From CBDCYS01 sp965226245 (lineage in GTDB: Bacteria; Acidobacteriota; Terriglobia; Bryobacterales; UBA6623): a stretch of DNA of 64,000 bases. This document shows, in pieces, positions 36,983 to 45,138 of the stretch. Every line of letters begins with the position of its first letter. The first letter of the stretch is position 1. The notes below the pieces were generated by a model. It saw nothing but the letters and a program-made list of their open reading frames with translations, was not told where the DNA came from and searched no databases. The stretch spans positions 3,596,001-3,660,000 of the forward strand of contig CBDDCL010000015.1 in the NCBI GenBank assembly GCA_965226245.1, written 5' to 3'. Made by a program: the position numbers and the translations under genes.

Positions 36983-37777
36983 TTATCTCTGTTTCTTTTC
37001 GAGCGGCCGCAACTCGATGCGGCGATAAAACAGCTCCGCCCCCTCGGACTGAAACAGAATCTTTCCCCTCGTCAGGCTGGCATCGGTTCCTTCCATGACG
37101 AGGGTTCCGTTTACCCAATACCTGACCTGATCTCCGTCAGAGACCATTTCGAGGACGTTCCACTCTCCGCGAGGCTTTTCGACTTCTTTTCCCGGATCAC
37201 GGTAGCCGAGAGGCGCTTTGTAGGCGGCCCCGCCCGGCCGCCACGGGGTCTTGTTGAAACGATCGAATTGAATACCGCTATCGTCGGGCTTCGTTACGCC
37301 GTTGACCGTCAGCTCGGTCCCTCCGACGAGGATGACGTCACCTGTGCTGCCCTCCATGATCTGAAATTCGATCGATTTTGGCCAGATGGAGCCCGGACCG
37401 ACGGTTCCGACGCCCGTCGCGTGATAGAGAATGCCGCTGTCGCGCGCCAGGTCCTTCCGGGGCGCGTGCGTCGCTTCGCCCCACTTGAACTCTGCCCGCA
37501 AATAGTAATCGCCGTAGTCCTTTTTGGTGATGAAATACCCATATGGGGTTCCCGAGACGTGAACCATGCCGTCATGAACCCGAAAGACCCCATCCGGGTC
37601 ATTGTTGAGACCCCTGTCGCGGACAACCGTGTCGAATTGCTCCAGGCTCTTGCCGTCGAATAGCCAAATGGGCTTCCCGGTTGGCGGAATATCGGCCGCG
37701 GGAAGCGTTGCCGCGAACGAGAACGACGCCAGGAAGATCATCACATGACGAATCGATCGGTGTCCAATCTGGATCAT
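36983..37777 (-). CDS. secreted DUF1080 (3-keto-disaccharide hydrolase-like) protein
   Basis: 264 aa. Seen: signal peptide (VMIFLASFSFAATLPAADIP) and a concanavalin-like beta-sandwich of the DUF1080 family: LFDGKSLEQFDTVVRDRG, DGMVHVSGTPYGYFITKKDY, SIWPKSIEFQIMEGSTGDVI, and GEWNVLEMVSDGDQVRYWVN. Members hydrolyse 3-keto-glycosides or bind glycans outside the cell. ATG 37777 is chosen because AGGAG lies 8 bp upstream. It is followed by the two secreted unknowns with ~30 bp and ~240 bp gaps, perhaps one extracellular carbohydrate locus. Confidence 0.85.
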   Translation of the reverse strand: MIQIGHRSIRHVMIFLASFSFAATLPAADIPPTGKPIWLFDGKSLEQFDTVVRDRGLNNDPDGVFRVHDGMVHVSGTPYGYFITKKDYGDYYLRAEFKWGEATHAPRKDLARDSGILYHATGVGTVGPGSIWPKSIEFQIMEGSTGDVILVGGTELTVNGVTKPDDSGIQFDRFNKTPWRPGGAAYKAPLGYRDPGKEVEKPRGEWNVLEMVSDGDQVRYWVNGTLVMEGTDASLTRGKILFQSEGAELFYRRIELRPLEKKQR

Positions 37778-37832
37778 GATCACTGCTCCTTTTTCAATCT
37801 AGTTTAGGTGAGTCGCCCAAGCCACCTATGCG

Positions 37833-38030
37833 TCAGTATACATCCGCGCTGCCCCGAATACCACGTCTTTTTGCGCTGGCTTTCGTCCTCCTCTCACCCA
37901 AATGTCTTGTTTCCCCACTGCGATTGGACTGAACAGCAATCGCAGTTCCGTCCGGCGACCAGGAGGGTACAGAATCGCCGAAGCCACTCTGGGCGAGCGG
38001 GCAGCGGCTGGCTGACCGCACTTCTCGCAC
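37833..38030 (-). pseudogene. TolB-like/PD40 beta-propeller fragment, frameshifted
   Basis: On the minus strand a blade of a WD40-like beta propeller reads GDSVPSWSPDGTAIAVQSNR-SG, then continues as KQDIWV in the next frame because of one extra G near 37912. The rest of the gene is missing; downstream it runs into the ISL3 remnant. Typical PD40 proteins have many such blades, so this is a short relic. Confidence 0.55.
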
Positions 38031-38189
38031 TCAAACACGTGGCCGTCCAAAGCCTGGGTGCGGCAGGCTGTGATGTCGGAGAGAACCCGGCGTTGCTCGA
38101 CCGAAGTCGCCACTTGGCGGCAGAAACGTTTCTGGTGGGTTCTCACGACAGCGGCCAGTGTGAGCCGCTGCCTGCTCACGGTGTGGGTG

Positions 38190-38580
38190 TGGTCAGCCGC
38201 TCCTGGCGGAGTTGCCGGCGGGTGCACAGCCGCGCGGTGAAGCAACGTTCGTGGCGCGACCTGCCGTTGCGGAAGGCGCGGCTTGTGCTGCGCTACCGGC
38301 CTCGGCGGGTCAACTGCGAGCGTTGCGGAGCGGGCACGGAAGCGTTGCCCTGGGCCGAGCCGTGGGCGCGGGTGAGCGGCGCACTGGCCGCATCGCTGCC
38401 AGACCATTCAGGTGGTGCTGATGGACATGTGGGCTCCCTATGCCAAGGCGGTGGGTGGGAACGCGCCGCGGGCCCAAGTGCTGTTCGACCGTTTCCATCT
38501 GGTGCAACATCGCAACCACGCCGTCGACGAAGTGCGGCGATCCCGGCTGCGCCGCCTCAGCCGCAAGGAGAAGGTGACTA
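38190..38580 (+). pseudogene. ISL3-family transposase remnant
   Basis: Two pieces in different frames. Piece 1 (about 38215-38400) reads KQRSWRDLPLRKARLVLRYR then PRRVNCERCG and ALPWAEPWARV, the ISL3 N-terminal zinc region. Piece 2 (about 38405-38575) reads QVVLMDMWAPYAKAVGGNAP then FDRFHLVQHRNHAVDEVRR, part of the catalytic core. The stretch normally joining them is deleted and both ends are missing, so it cannot be active. Confidence 0.75.
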
Positions 38581-38699
38581 CTAAGCTTGCTTTTCAGTTC
38601 AAGGAAGATCTGACGGGTCTTGCCCGATCATTTTGTGATTACTGTTCGTCCGTTGGTCCGCGTTGGTCAGTTGTCCTCCTATTGGAGACCGGTCGCGGC

Positions 38700-39851
38700 T
38701 CAACTTGACAAGATTAGCCGGCGAATCCGGTCAGCCGCGGCGCCGGCTTCGTCGAGCTGCTTCTGAAGGTCCGCGACATCGGGCAGATAGCTTCGAATCA
38801 TCGTCGTGGCGGAACTGGGAATAAGGGTGAACGGCCCCGCATCCGCTGGGATTAGATAGGCATCCGCCGCGCGATAGGCAGGGTCTGGGGTCGAGCCGCC
38901 CCCGCCGCCAACGGACCCCTCCCCGCGCGAGGCGCTTGGCGTTAGCCGCCCTTCGCCGCCTGTGAACAGCAGCAGGTGGGCTCGTTTCGGATCCGCAACG
39001 TAGGAAACCGGCTTCTCATATACGATTCGCTCCACGGCGAAATGCGGGCAGGCTACAAGCAATTCTCGGCGCCACTCGTCGTCCTGAAAGCTTACGGGCG
39101 GAAAGCGAAAGGGCTCTTGCGGCCCGGGATAAGGCTGTTGGCGGGTGACGGCCACCGCGCGCTCGATGTGCAGAGCCCTCGGTTTGCCGTCGTCCCCGAG
39201 ACGGTCGAAATCATAAAAACGGTAGGTCAGGTCGGAGTTCTGCTGGATCTCACACAAGATAAGTCCCGGGCCGATTGTGTGCGGCGTTCCCGGTGGAACG
39301 AAAAAGGCCTGCCCCTCGCGGACTTCAATCCAGTTCAGATAGTTCTTGATTTCTCCGGTTTCCGCGGCCCAGCGCAGCTCATCGCTGGATAGCTTCCGAG
39401 TCAGACCGATCGCCAATCGCGCGGCAGGCTCGGCATGCACGATGTACCAAATCTCGGTCTTGCCCGGACCACCCTCATGTTCCAGCGCATACTCATCCGC
39501 CGGGTGTACCTGAACCGACAACTGATCGGACGAAAAGATGAACTTCGCAAGAATCGGGAAGTACGCTTGCCCGCTCCCCGGCAAGCCCTGCTCAGCCTGC
39601 CCAGCCGATCGCCGGCTCATCGCAACAGGCTGATAGGAAGTCCCCATCAAGCGCGGACCAAACTCCCTCATCAAGCTGCCGAGGGTTCGCCCCCGCAGCG
39701 GCCCGTTGGCAATCTGGTTCTCTTCGAAACTGAACCACAACTCCCCAATTGGAGACGGCTCTTGCCGCGGGAGGAGTGGCGCCAGGTCACGCTTGCCCCA
39801 AATCTTCTTGCGAAACGAGGGGGGCAACTTGAGTGGGTAGAGATCGGTCAA
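38700..39851 (-). CDS. manA: mannose-6-phosphate isomerase, class I
   Basis: 383-aa cupin enzyme interconverting fructose-6-phosphate and mannose-6-phosphate. Seen: N-terminal PSFRKKIWGKRDLAPLLP, the zinc-site blocks LSVQVHPADEYALEHEGGPG and GKTEIWY, and PPGTPHTIGPGLILCEIQQ with the conserved PxGxxH. A poly-glycine loop (GSVGGGGGSTPDP, about residue 315) is an unusual insertion. The start ATG 39851 overlaps the aminotransferase stop (ATGA), so it is the last gene of a three-gene operon coaD-aminotransferase-manA. Confidence 0.92.
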   Translation of the reverse strand: MTDLYPLKLPPSFRKKIWGKRDLAPLLPRQEPSPIGELWFSFEENQIANGPLRGRTLGSLMREFGPRLMGTSYQPVAMSRRSAGQAEQGLPGSGQAYFPILAKFIFSSDQLSVQVHPADEYALEHEGGPGKTEIWYIVHAEPAARLAIGLTRKLSSDELRWAAETGEIKNYLNWIEVREGQAFFVPPGTPHTIGPGLILCEIQQNSDLTYRFYDFDRLGDDGKPRALHIERAVAVTRQQPYPGPQEPFRFPPVSFQDDEWRRELLVACPHFAVERIVYEKPVSYVADPKRAHLLLFTGGEGRLTPSASRGEGSVGGGGGSTPDPAYRAADAYLIPADAGPFTLIPSSATTMIRSYLPDVADLQKQLDEAGAAADRIRRLILSS

Positions 39852-41023
39852 GACAGCTCGGCGACGAAGTCCCGTATCCGGGCGATACCTCGTTCCAGTT
39901 CATGCATGGAAGTCGCGTAGGAGAGCCGCACGTGCTCGCTCGTTCCAAATGCTTCACCCGGCACGACCGCCACGTGAGCCTGCTTCAGAAGCGCGGTTGA
40001 AAAGTCCAGCGCGCTGTTGATTCCGCCTTTACCAAAGCAACAACTGATGTTTGGGTAGACGTAGAACGCGCCGCCTGGCAGCGGACAGCTCAGGCCGGGA
40101 ATATCTCTGAGCGCTTGGACCGCATAGTCACGGCGGCGGCGGTATTCCTCGAGCATCTGGCCGACCGAGTCCTGAGAGCCCGTCAAGGCCTCGATCGCTG
40201 CCTTCTGGGCGATCGATGTGACGTTGGAGGTCGAATGGCTCTGCAGCTTGTTGATCGCACCGATTAACTCTTTTGGCGCCAAAGCATATCCCACCCGCCA
40301 ACCTGTCATGGCGTAAGTCTTTGAGAGGGACCCCGCTACCACCACGTTGGGCTTGGCGCCATCGAGCGAGGCAATCGAAAAAGGTTCGCTGTCGTAAACA
40401 AGTTTGCAGTAGCATTCGTCGGTCAAAAGCATGACGCCCCGGCTCGATGTGAGGGCGTGGATTTTCTCAAACTCCTGCCGCGATAGCACTGCCCCGCTGG
40501 GGTTATTGGGCGAGTTGATGACAACCAGCTTGGTCCTGTCTGTCAAGGCATTTTCGATGGCCGAGGCTGTCAGCCGGAAGCCATCCTCTTCGCTGGTGAC
40601 AACCTTTACGCACGAGCCGCCGTGGTAGTTCACGACGTCGAAAAACGTCACCCAGTAAGGGGCCGGCAAAATCACTTCATCACCTTCATCAATTAATGCC
40701 GCCATCGTATTGAAAATGACGTGCTTGCCGCCTACGCAAACAATGCATTCGGAAGGATCGTAAGAGCTGCCGAAATTGTTCGCGTGATACTCGCAGATCG
40801 CTTTCTTCAGATCCGGAATGCCGCCCGCCGGGGTGTATTTGGTGAAATTGTCATCCAGGGCCCGGACTGCGGCCTGCTTGATATTGCCGGGGGTCGGAAA
40901 GTCCGGCTCGCCCGCTCCGAAGGCCACGACGTCTACGCCGGAGGCCTTCAGGCGCCCTGCCTCCGCAGTCACTGCCATCGTGGCCGATTCGCTGATTCCC
41001 TTGACTCTTTGTGTGAGTTCCAT
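39848..41023 (-). CDS. class I/II pyridoxal-phosphate aminotransferase (aspartate type)
   Basis: 391 aa. Seen: GAGEPDFPTPGNIKQAAV, YTPAGGIPDLKKAICEY, the NSPNNPSGAV block, DECYCKLVY, and the PLP lysine K235 in GSLSKTYAMTGWRVGY; C-terminal arginine in VRLSYATS. This is the pattern of Bacillus/Thermus-type aspartate aminotransferase, which exchanges amino groups among aspartate, glutamate and their keto acids in the cytoplasm. It follows coaD by 6 bp. Prephenate or alanine substrates are possible in this subgroup. Confidence 0.93.
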   Translation of the reverse strand: MELTQRVKGISESATMAVTAEAGRLKASGVDVVAFGAGEPDFPTPGNIKQAAVRALDDNFTKYTPAGGIPDLKKAICEYHANNFGSSYDPSECIVCVGGKHVIFNTMAALIDEGDEVILPAPYWVTFFDVVNYHGGSCVKVVTSEEDGFRLTASAIENALTDRTKLVVINSPNNPSGAVLSRQEFEKIHALTSSRGVMLLTDECYCKLVYDSEPFSIASLDGAKPNVVVAGSLSKTYAMTGWRVGYALAPKELIGAINKLQSHSTSNVTSIAQKAAIEALTGSQDSVGQMLEEYRRRRDYAVQALRDIPGLSCPLPGGAFYVYPNISCCFGKGGINSALDFSTALLKQAHVAVVPGEAFGTSEHVRLSYATSMHELERGIARIRDFVAELS

Positions 41024-41029
41024 ACTTAT

Positions 41030-41521
41030 CTAAAAGCTGCTTCCTTTCTCTCTCAAACGCGCCTCCACAAGCGGCGGCACCAGGTCCCGGATGTCACCTC
41101 CGAGCCGCCAGACTTCTTTCACCAGGCGTGAACTGAGATAGCTGTAGGCCTCGGCCGGAAGCATGAAGATTGTTTCCAACTCGGGGTCCAGCTTGCGGTT
41201 CATCAATGCCATCTGAAGCTCGTACTCGTAGTCGGATACAGCCCGAATCCCCCGTAAGATCATTTGTGCGCCCCTTTGGCGGGCATAGTCGACCAGCAGA
41301 GTGTCAAAGCTGTCGGCCTGCACGTTCGGCAGCCCCGAAACAGCCTCCTCGAGCATTTCCAAACGCTCTTGGGGAGAAAAAAGCGGCTGCTTCGAGTCGT
41401 GTTTGAGGACTGCGACGATCACCTGATCAAACAGCCGCGCCGCGCGGTTGATCAGATCCAGATGTCCGTTTGTCAGCGGATCAAAGGACCCCGGGTAAAT
41501 AATGACGTTTTGCTTCGCCAC
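41030..41521 (-). CDS. coaD: phosphopantetheine adenylyltransferase
   Basis: 163 aa; catalyses the penultimate step of coenzyme A synthesis. Seen: nucleotidyltransferase motif GSFDPLTNGHLDLI (residues 11-24), ILRGIRAVSDYEYELQMALM, and SYLSSRLVKEVWRLGGDIRD near the C-terminus (the ISSTxVKE-like motif). The start is a GTG at 41521, just before the strictly conserved segment, with GAGG unusually close. First gene of the operon. Confidence 0.95.
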   Translation of the reverse strand: MAKQNVIIYPGSFDPLTNGHLDLINRAARLFDQVIVAVLKHDSKQPLFSPQERLEMLEEAVSGLPNVQADSFDTLLVDYARQRGAQMILRGIRAVSDYEYELQMALMNRKLDPELETIFMLPAEAYSYLSSRLVKEVWRLGGDIRDLVPPLVEARLREKGSSF

Positions 41522-41639
41522 CTCGGAACACGCTATTGTAGCAATACTTCATTCTCTAACATTTCCGGATCTGACCTTGACTGCTGGCGACCGAGCCAGC
41601 GGCAGTTGTTGCACTGAAGCGCTTGAAAAGGAGAGCAAA

Positions 41640-41954
41640 GTGATCGTCACCAATACTGAGACCGTGCCGGGCAAGACCATCGTCGAGTTCTACGGCATGG
41701 TCAGTGGCAGCACCGTTCGCGCCAAGCATGTGGGGAAAGACATTCTGGCTAGCCTGAAGAACCTCGTTGGCGGTGAACTGACGAGCTACACTGATCTGCT
41801 CAACGAGGCCAGGCAGGAAGCGATGCAGCGGATGTTCCAGGAAGCGGAATCGGTCGGGGCGAACGCCGTTGTCAACATCCGCTTCTCTACCAGCTCGGTG
41901 GCGCAAGGCGCGGCGGAGTTGTTTGCTTATGGGACCGCCGTAAGGGTCGAATAG
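41640..41954 (+). CDS. YbjQ-like (UPF0145) heavy-metal-binding-domain protein
   Basis: 104 aa. Seen: NTETVPGKTIVEFYGMVSGS, RAKHVGKDILASLKNLVGGE, LLNEARQEAMQRMFQEAESV and GANAVVNIRFSTSS, which together are the YbjQ/UPF0145 signature. The fold is known as a pentamer; the function is not established. The GTG start at 41640 has AAGGAGAG upstream. A longer open frame to 41502 overlaps the coaD start and is not supported. Confidence 0.85.
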   Translation: MIVTNTETVPGKTIVEFYGMVSGSTVRAKHVGKDILASLKNLVGGELTSYTDLLNEARQEAMQRMFQEAESVGANAVVNIRFSTSSVAQGAAELFAYGTAVRVE

Positions 41955-41968
41955 CCAGGGAGGCTGAC

Positions 41969-42442
41969 TTGACGGACTCGCTTTTCAACATCGGTCTTCT
42001 CCTATTCCTTCTCCTGCTGGGGTACTTCGCGGGGACGTATCTGGAGCGCCGCCACTACATCTCTATCCGGCAGCGCGAACAGGACTTGCTGAAAATTCCC
42101 GTGGTCAACTTCCGGTCCGTGCCCCTGAGCTGGCAGGTTGAGTCGAGTGGTTTGGCTAGCGGCAGCGTGGTCGTTTCGGTTGACTATTTCAAGCGCTTCC
42201 TGGCCGGGTTGCGCATACTGATTGGCGGCAGAGTCAAGTCTTATGAAACGTTGCTGGATCGGGGCCGGCGTGAGGCTCTCTTGCGTATGAAAGAGCAGGC
42301 GATTGCCAACGGGTACGACGCGGTCATCAACGTTCGCCTGGAGACGTCGCGGTTGGCGAACGCGAACGGACAGGGCATGGCGGGAGTCGAAATTCTTGCC
42401 TTTGGAACAGCGGTCAAGCTGGTGAATCCAGCAACGGCCTGA
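41969..42442 (+). CDS. membrane-anchored YbjQ-like protein
   Basis: 157 aa. Seen: an N-terminal transmembrane helix (FNIGLLLFLLLLGYFAGTYL) then a second YbjQ domain, with VVVSVDYFKRFLAGLRILIG, ETLLDRGRREALLRMKEQAI and NGYDAVINVRLETSRLAN. TTG start at 41969 with GGGAGG upstream. It follows the soluble paralogue by 14 bp, so the pair (one soluble, one membrane-bound) probably forms a complex; its role is unknown. Confidence 0.8.
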   Translation: MTDSLFNIGLLLFLLLLGYFAGTYLERRHYISIRQREQDLLKIPVVNFRSVPLSWQVESSGLASGSVVVSVDYFKRFLAGLRILIGGRVKSYETLLDRGRREALLRMKEQAIANGYDAVINVRLETSRLANANGQGMAGVEILAFGTAVKLVNPATA

Positions 42443-42531
42443 CCGATGGCCCTGACCTCAGCCCGTCGGCAGTCCAGCAACAGAGGCGTGGACGGGAGTT
42501 CACGCTCCGCGTATTCCACGACTTCGCTTTA

Positions 42532-42771
42532 ATGAAGTGTTTGGAAGTAGATGTCCATCACGCCGAAACCCGTCTCTCCGAGATCCTGGACCGAGTCACT
42601 CTTGGCGAAGAGGTTGTGATTGCGAAAGCAGGCAAGCCCGTGGCTCGGCTAATTCCCATCCGGTCCGAACCCCGGGACCGCGTCCTCGGAACTGGCAGAG
42701 GAGATTTTCAGGTTCCCGAAGATTTCAACGACCCGCTGCCAGAAGAAGTGCTCAGAGAGTTTTATAACTGA
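42532..42771 (+). CDS. Phd/YefM-type antitoxin, orphan
   Basis: 79 aa. Seen: EVDVHHAETRLSEILDRVTL and GEEVVIAKAGKPVARLIPI, the DNA-binding N-terminal domain of Phd/YefM antitoxins, then an acidic tail RVLGTGRGDFQVPEDFNDPL that would wrap a VapC/PIN toxin. No toxin gene follows; the next gene is an M48 protease 23 bp away. It may act on another locus or be a remnant. Confidence 0.85.
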   Translation: MKCLEVDVHHAETRLSEILDRVTLGEEVVIAKAGKPVARLIPIRSEPRDRVLGTGRGDFQVPEDFNDPLPEEVLREFYN

Positions 42772-42794
42772 CGGGCCTGCTTGGTTGACCGGGG

Positions 42795-43640
42795 ATGATT
42801 TGCCGCAACTCGCCCATGAAATACGTCCCCAAAAAGCCGCGGGAAGGTATTAACTACTCGCGGGTCGACCCTCGCAAAGAGGCGCTGGTCTTGATCGGGG
42901 GAGTGGGTCTGGTGGCTGTCCTGGCCGTTGTGGTGATCGGATTCTCGATCGACGTCCTCGTTGCCTGGATTCCAGCCAGTTGGGAAGCCCAAGTTTTCGA
43001 TGGCTTTGCAACCCGCGTCGTCAACGGCCTTGGCGTCAAGACCGGTTCCCGCTCAGAACAGCTTCAGAATCTGATGAACCGTCTGGCCTCGCATTGGCCC
43101 GACAATCCCTACTCGTTCCGAATCGGCGTGCTGGAAGAGAATACGCCGAATGCGATAGCTGTCCCGGGCGGAGCGATCCTGGTCACTACGGGGTTGCTGA
43201 AGGGCGTCCGGTCGGAGAACGAATTAGCATTCGTGCTTGGTCACGAGATTGGGCACTTCCAGAATCGTGATCATCTCAACGGCTTGGGACGCCAACTGGC
43301 GACAACGCTGGTGATGGCCGTTGTCACTGGCTCAGCGGGCGGAGGTGCGGACTTGCTGGGGTTGACCGGGCGTATCACCGAGCGGAACTTCGGACGCAAT
43401 CAGGAGTTCGCGGCGGACAGCGCCGGCCTTAAGATTGTCTATCGCGAGTACGGGCACGTTGCATCGGCTTTGGATTTCTTTGACCACCTCCCGGAGGAAC
43501 CCCAGCTCGGCCAACGATTTCAGGGTTACTTCGCTACTCACCCTGTGACGGAGAATCGCATTAGCGTCCTCAAGAGATTAGCCCAAGAACAGTCCTGGCC
43601 GTTGGAGGGGCGGCCCCGTCCATTCGCGATGGCTAAGTAA
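42795..43640 (+). CDS. M48-family metallopeptidase
   Basis: 281-aa membrane zinc protease. Seen: a transmembrane helix around residues 31-52 (LVLIGGVGLVAVLAVVVIGF), then the peptidase with SFRIGVLEENTPNAIAVPGG, zinc motif HEIGH (H150, H154), third ligand E204 in NQEFAADSAG, and a C-terminal THPVTENRISVL. The M48 fold and location suggest a quality-control protease, likely periplasmic face. The start is uncertain: ATG 42795 or ATG 42816 (KYVPKKPREG). Confidence 0.88.
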   Translation: MICRNSPMKYVPKKPREGINYSRVDPRKEALVLIGGVGLVAVLAVVVIGFSIDVLVAWIPASWEAQVFDGFATRVVNGLGVKTGSRSEQLQNLMNRLASHWPDNPYSFRIGVLEENTPNAIAVPGGAILVTTGLLKGVRSENELAFVLGHEIGHFQNRDHLNGLGRQLATTLVMAVVTGSAGGGADLLGLTGRITERNFGRNQEFAADSAGLKIVYREYGHVASALDFFDHLPEEPQLGQRFQGYFATHPVTENRISVLKRLAQEQSWPLEGRPRPFAMAK

Positions 43641-43671
43641 CGCGCCGACGGGGACTGGCGCCCAATCTGCA

Positions 43672-44139
43672 TCAGCCAACCTGATCGAGCCCCCCAAGAA
43701 CGACACTCCAGCGCCCCAAGCCCCGCGGAACCCCACGGGGCGCTGTTCCGAGCCTTCGGCGGCTGGGACAAACAGGAGTATTGTGGGCGAGAAGGTTCGC
43801 GAAGATCAGATTGGTGTTCATCAGCACGGTGGCGTAAGCGGGCGAGGTATAGTCCGCGCCGTGGTGCATGAGGGCGATCTGCACCGCGAAGATCACGCCG
43901 AGGCTGAGCAAGGCCGGCCACTCTCGCCGTTGAGGAGTCAGGGAGATACCTCGCACCGCGGCCCAGGCGCCGACCGAGAGCGCTCCGCAAGACATGCGGC
44001 CGAAGGCGGTCCAAAACGGCGCGAGCGCGGTCAGAGCGAACTTGAGGGCTACTTGGTTGCCTCCGCGCACCAGGTTGATGCTGAGCACGGTGAGCGCCGG
44101 CTTCCAGCCGATCGGTTTGAGTTGTCCAGTTTGGCTCAC
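43672..44139 (-). pseudogene. truncated copy of the third EamA transporter (5' part)
   Basis: GTG at 44139 starts the same SQTGQLKPIGWKPALTVLSI protein as the gene at 50279, and it stays in frame for ~119 residues to LLAH, where the duplicated segment ends (43783). The frame then runs out into unrelated sequence and stops at 43672. It also carries the Pro-to-Leu change. A 9-bp stem (CAGCGCCCC/GGGGCGCTG, about 43709-43745) lies just beyond the arm. Confidence 0.8.
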
Positions 44140-44793
44140 GTTATCTTGATGCGTCTGGATATCTTTTGTCGAACCGTCTGATCGTCCCAACCGGCAGTTA
44201 AGGCTATCGCGCGGCCGCCGGCATGTTCTCGGCGGCCGTGCCTTCTCTGGTCCGTCCGCGCGACGCCTCCAAGGTAACGATGAGGATGCCGGCGGCGACA
44301 GCCGCGACACCCGCCAGCAGCTCCGGCGCGAGTTTCTCGGAAAAAATGAAGGCGCTGGCGATCACGCCAAAGATCGGAGTCGGGAAGGCGAAGACCGACA
44401 AGACGCCGGGAGGGGTCTTGCGAAGAAGCTTCACCCACACGACAAAGCAGCCCCCCGCCACGATCACACCCTGGTAGAGCACGGCGAGGACCGGCGGCGC
44501 GTCCACTGGCCCTCGCAGAGGCTCCTCCAGCAAGGTTGCCGCCAGCAGGAAACAGGGTATCGAAAAAGCGATTTGCCAAAAGATAGCGCGCAGGGGTTCG
44601 ATCCGTTGCACCAGCCGCTGGGTAAAGACCATGCGCGCGCCGAATATCATTGCCGTCAGCGTCGCCAGTGTGTTGCCGAGCAACGGGTTGGAAGCGAGCC
44701 TCGGTTCCGGCTCGCCCAGAAAGGCGCAACAGATGCCCGCAAACGCAATCGCCAGCCCCAGCGCCCGGGTCCGGGAGAGCTTGTCGCCCGGCA
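43783..44793 (-). repeat. 1,011-bp inverted repeat arm, left copy
   Basis: Reverse complement of 49625-50635, identical except for three positions (43808/50610, 43900/50518, 44017/50401). One change replaces proline by leucine in the conserved MNTNPIFANL segment; the other two are silent. It carries the 3' two-thirds of the second EamA gene and the 5' third of the third EamA gene. Confidence 0.9.
44204..44793 (-). pseudogene. truncated copy of the second EamA transporter (3' part)
   Basis: Identical to the last ~196 residues of the gene at 49264-50214 (PGDKLSRTRALGLAIAFAGI onward to ENMPAAAR). No start region is present: at 44793 the sequence changes abruptly to unrelated DNA. The residual frame begins at an internal codon and is unlikely to be expressed as a functional transporter. 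Confidence 0.8.
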
Positions 44794-45138
44794 GAACGGC
44801 GGGGAAACGCCTTCAGGCTCGCGCACTTTGCCTTTTCAGCCTGCAGCGACGACAATAGTAAAGTTAGGGCTGGAGCGCGCCAGCCGCCCGATCACCGACG
44901 CTGTTCAACCTCCCTGACGCGGACGAGCCGCAGCCAAAGAGGGGAGCGTGGCCGCTGGCGGATGAGGCGCGTCGAAGCGGCTAACCCATCGGGTGAAAAC
45001 CCACAGGATTTCATCTTTTTGGGTGGGCCGGAAGTTTGATGGGAGCGGATCAGTCGGTAGAAGCAACCGCTTGCTTACGCGCGCGGCTCCGATTGGCCCG
45101 CGGGGCCCATGGACACTCCCTCGCGGTCTCGGAAGTAG
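44794..45138. other. non-coding region between the inverted arm and the FAD/Fe-S oxidoreductase
   Basis: 345 bp; no supported gene, RNA or clear promoter seen. It marks one breakpoint of the duplication. Confidence 0.5.
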
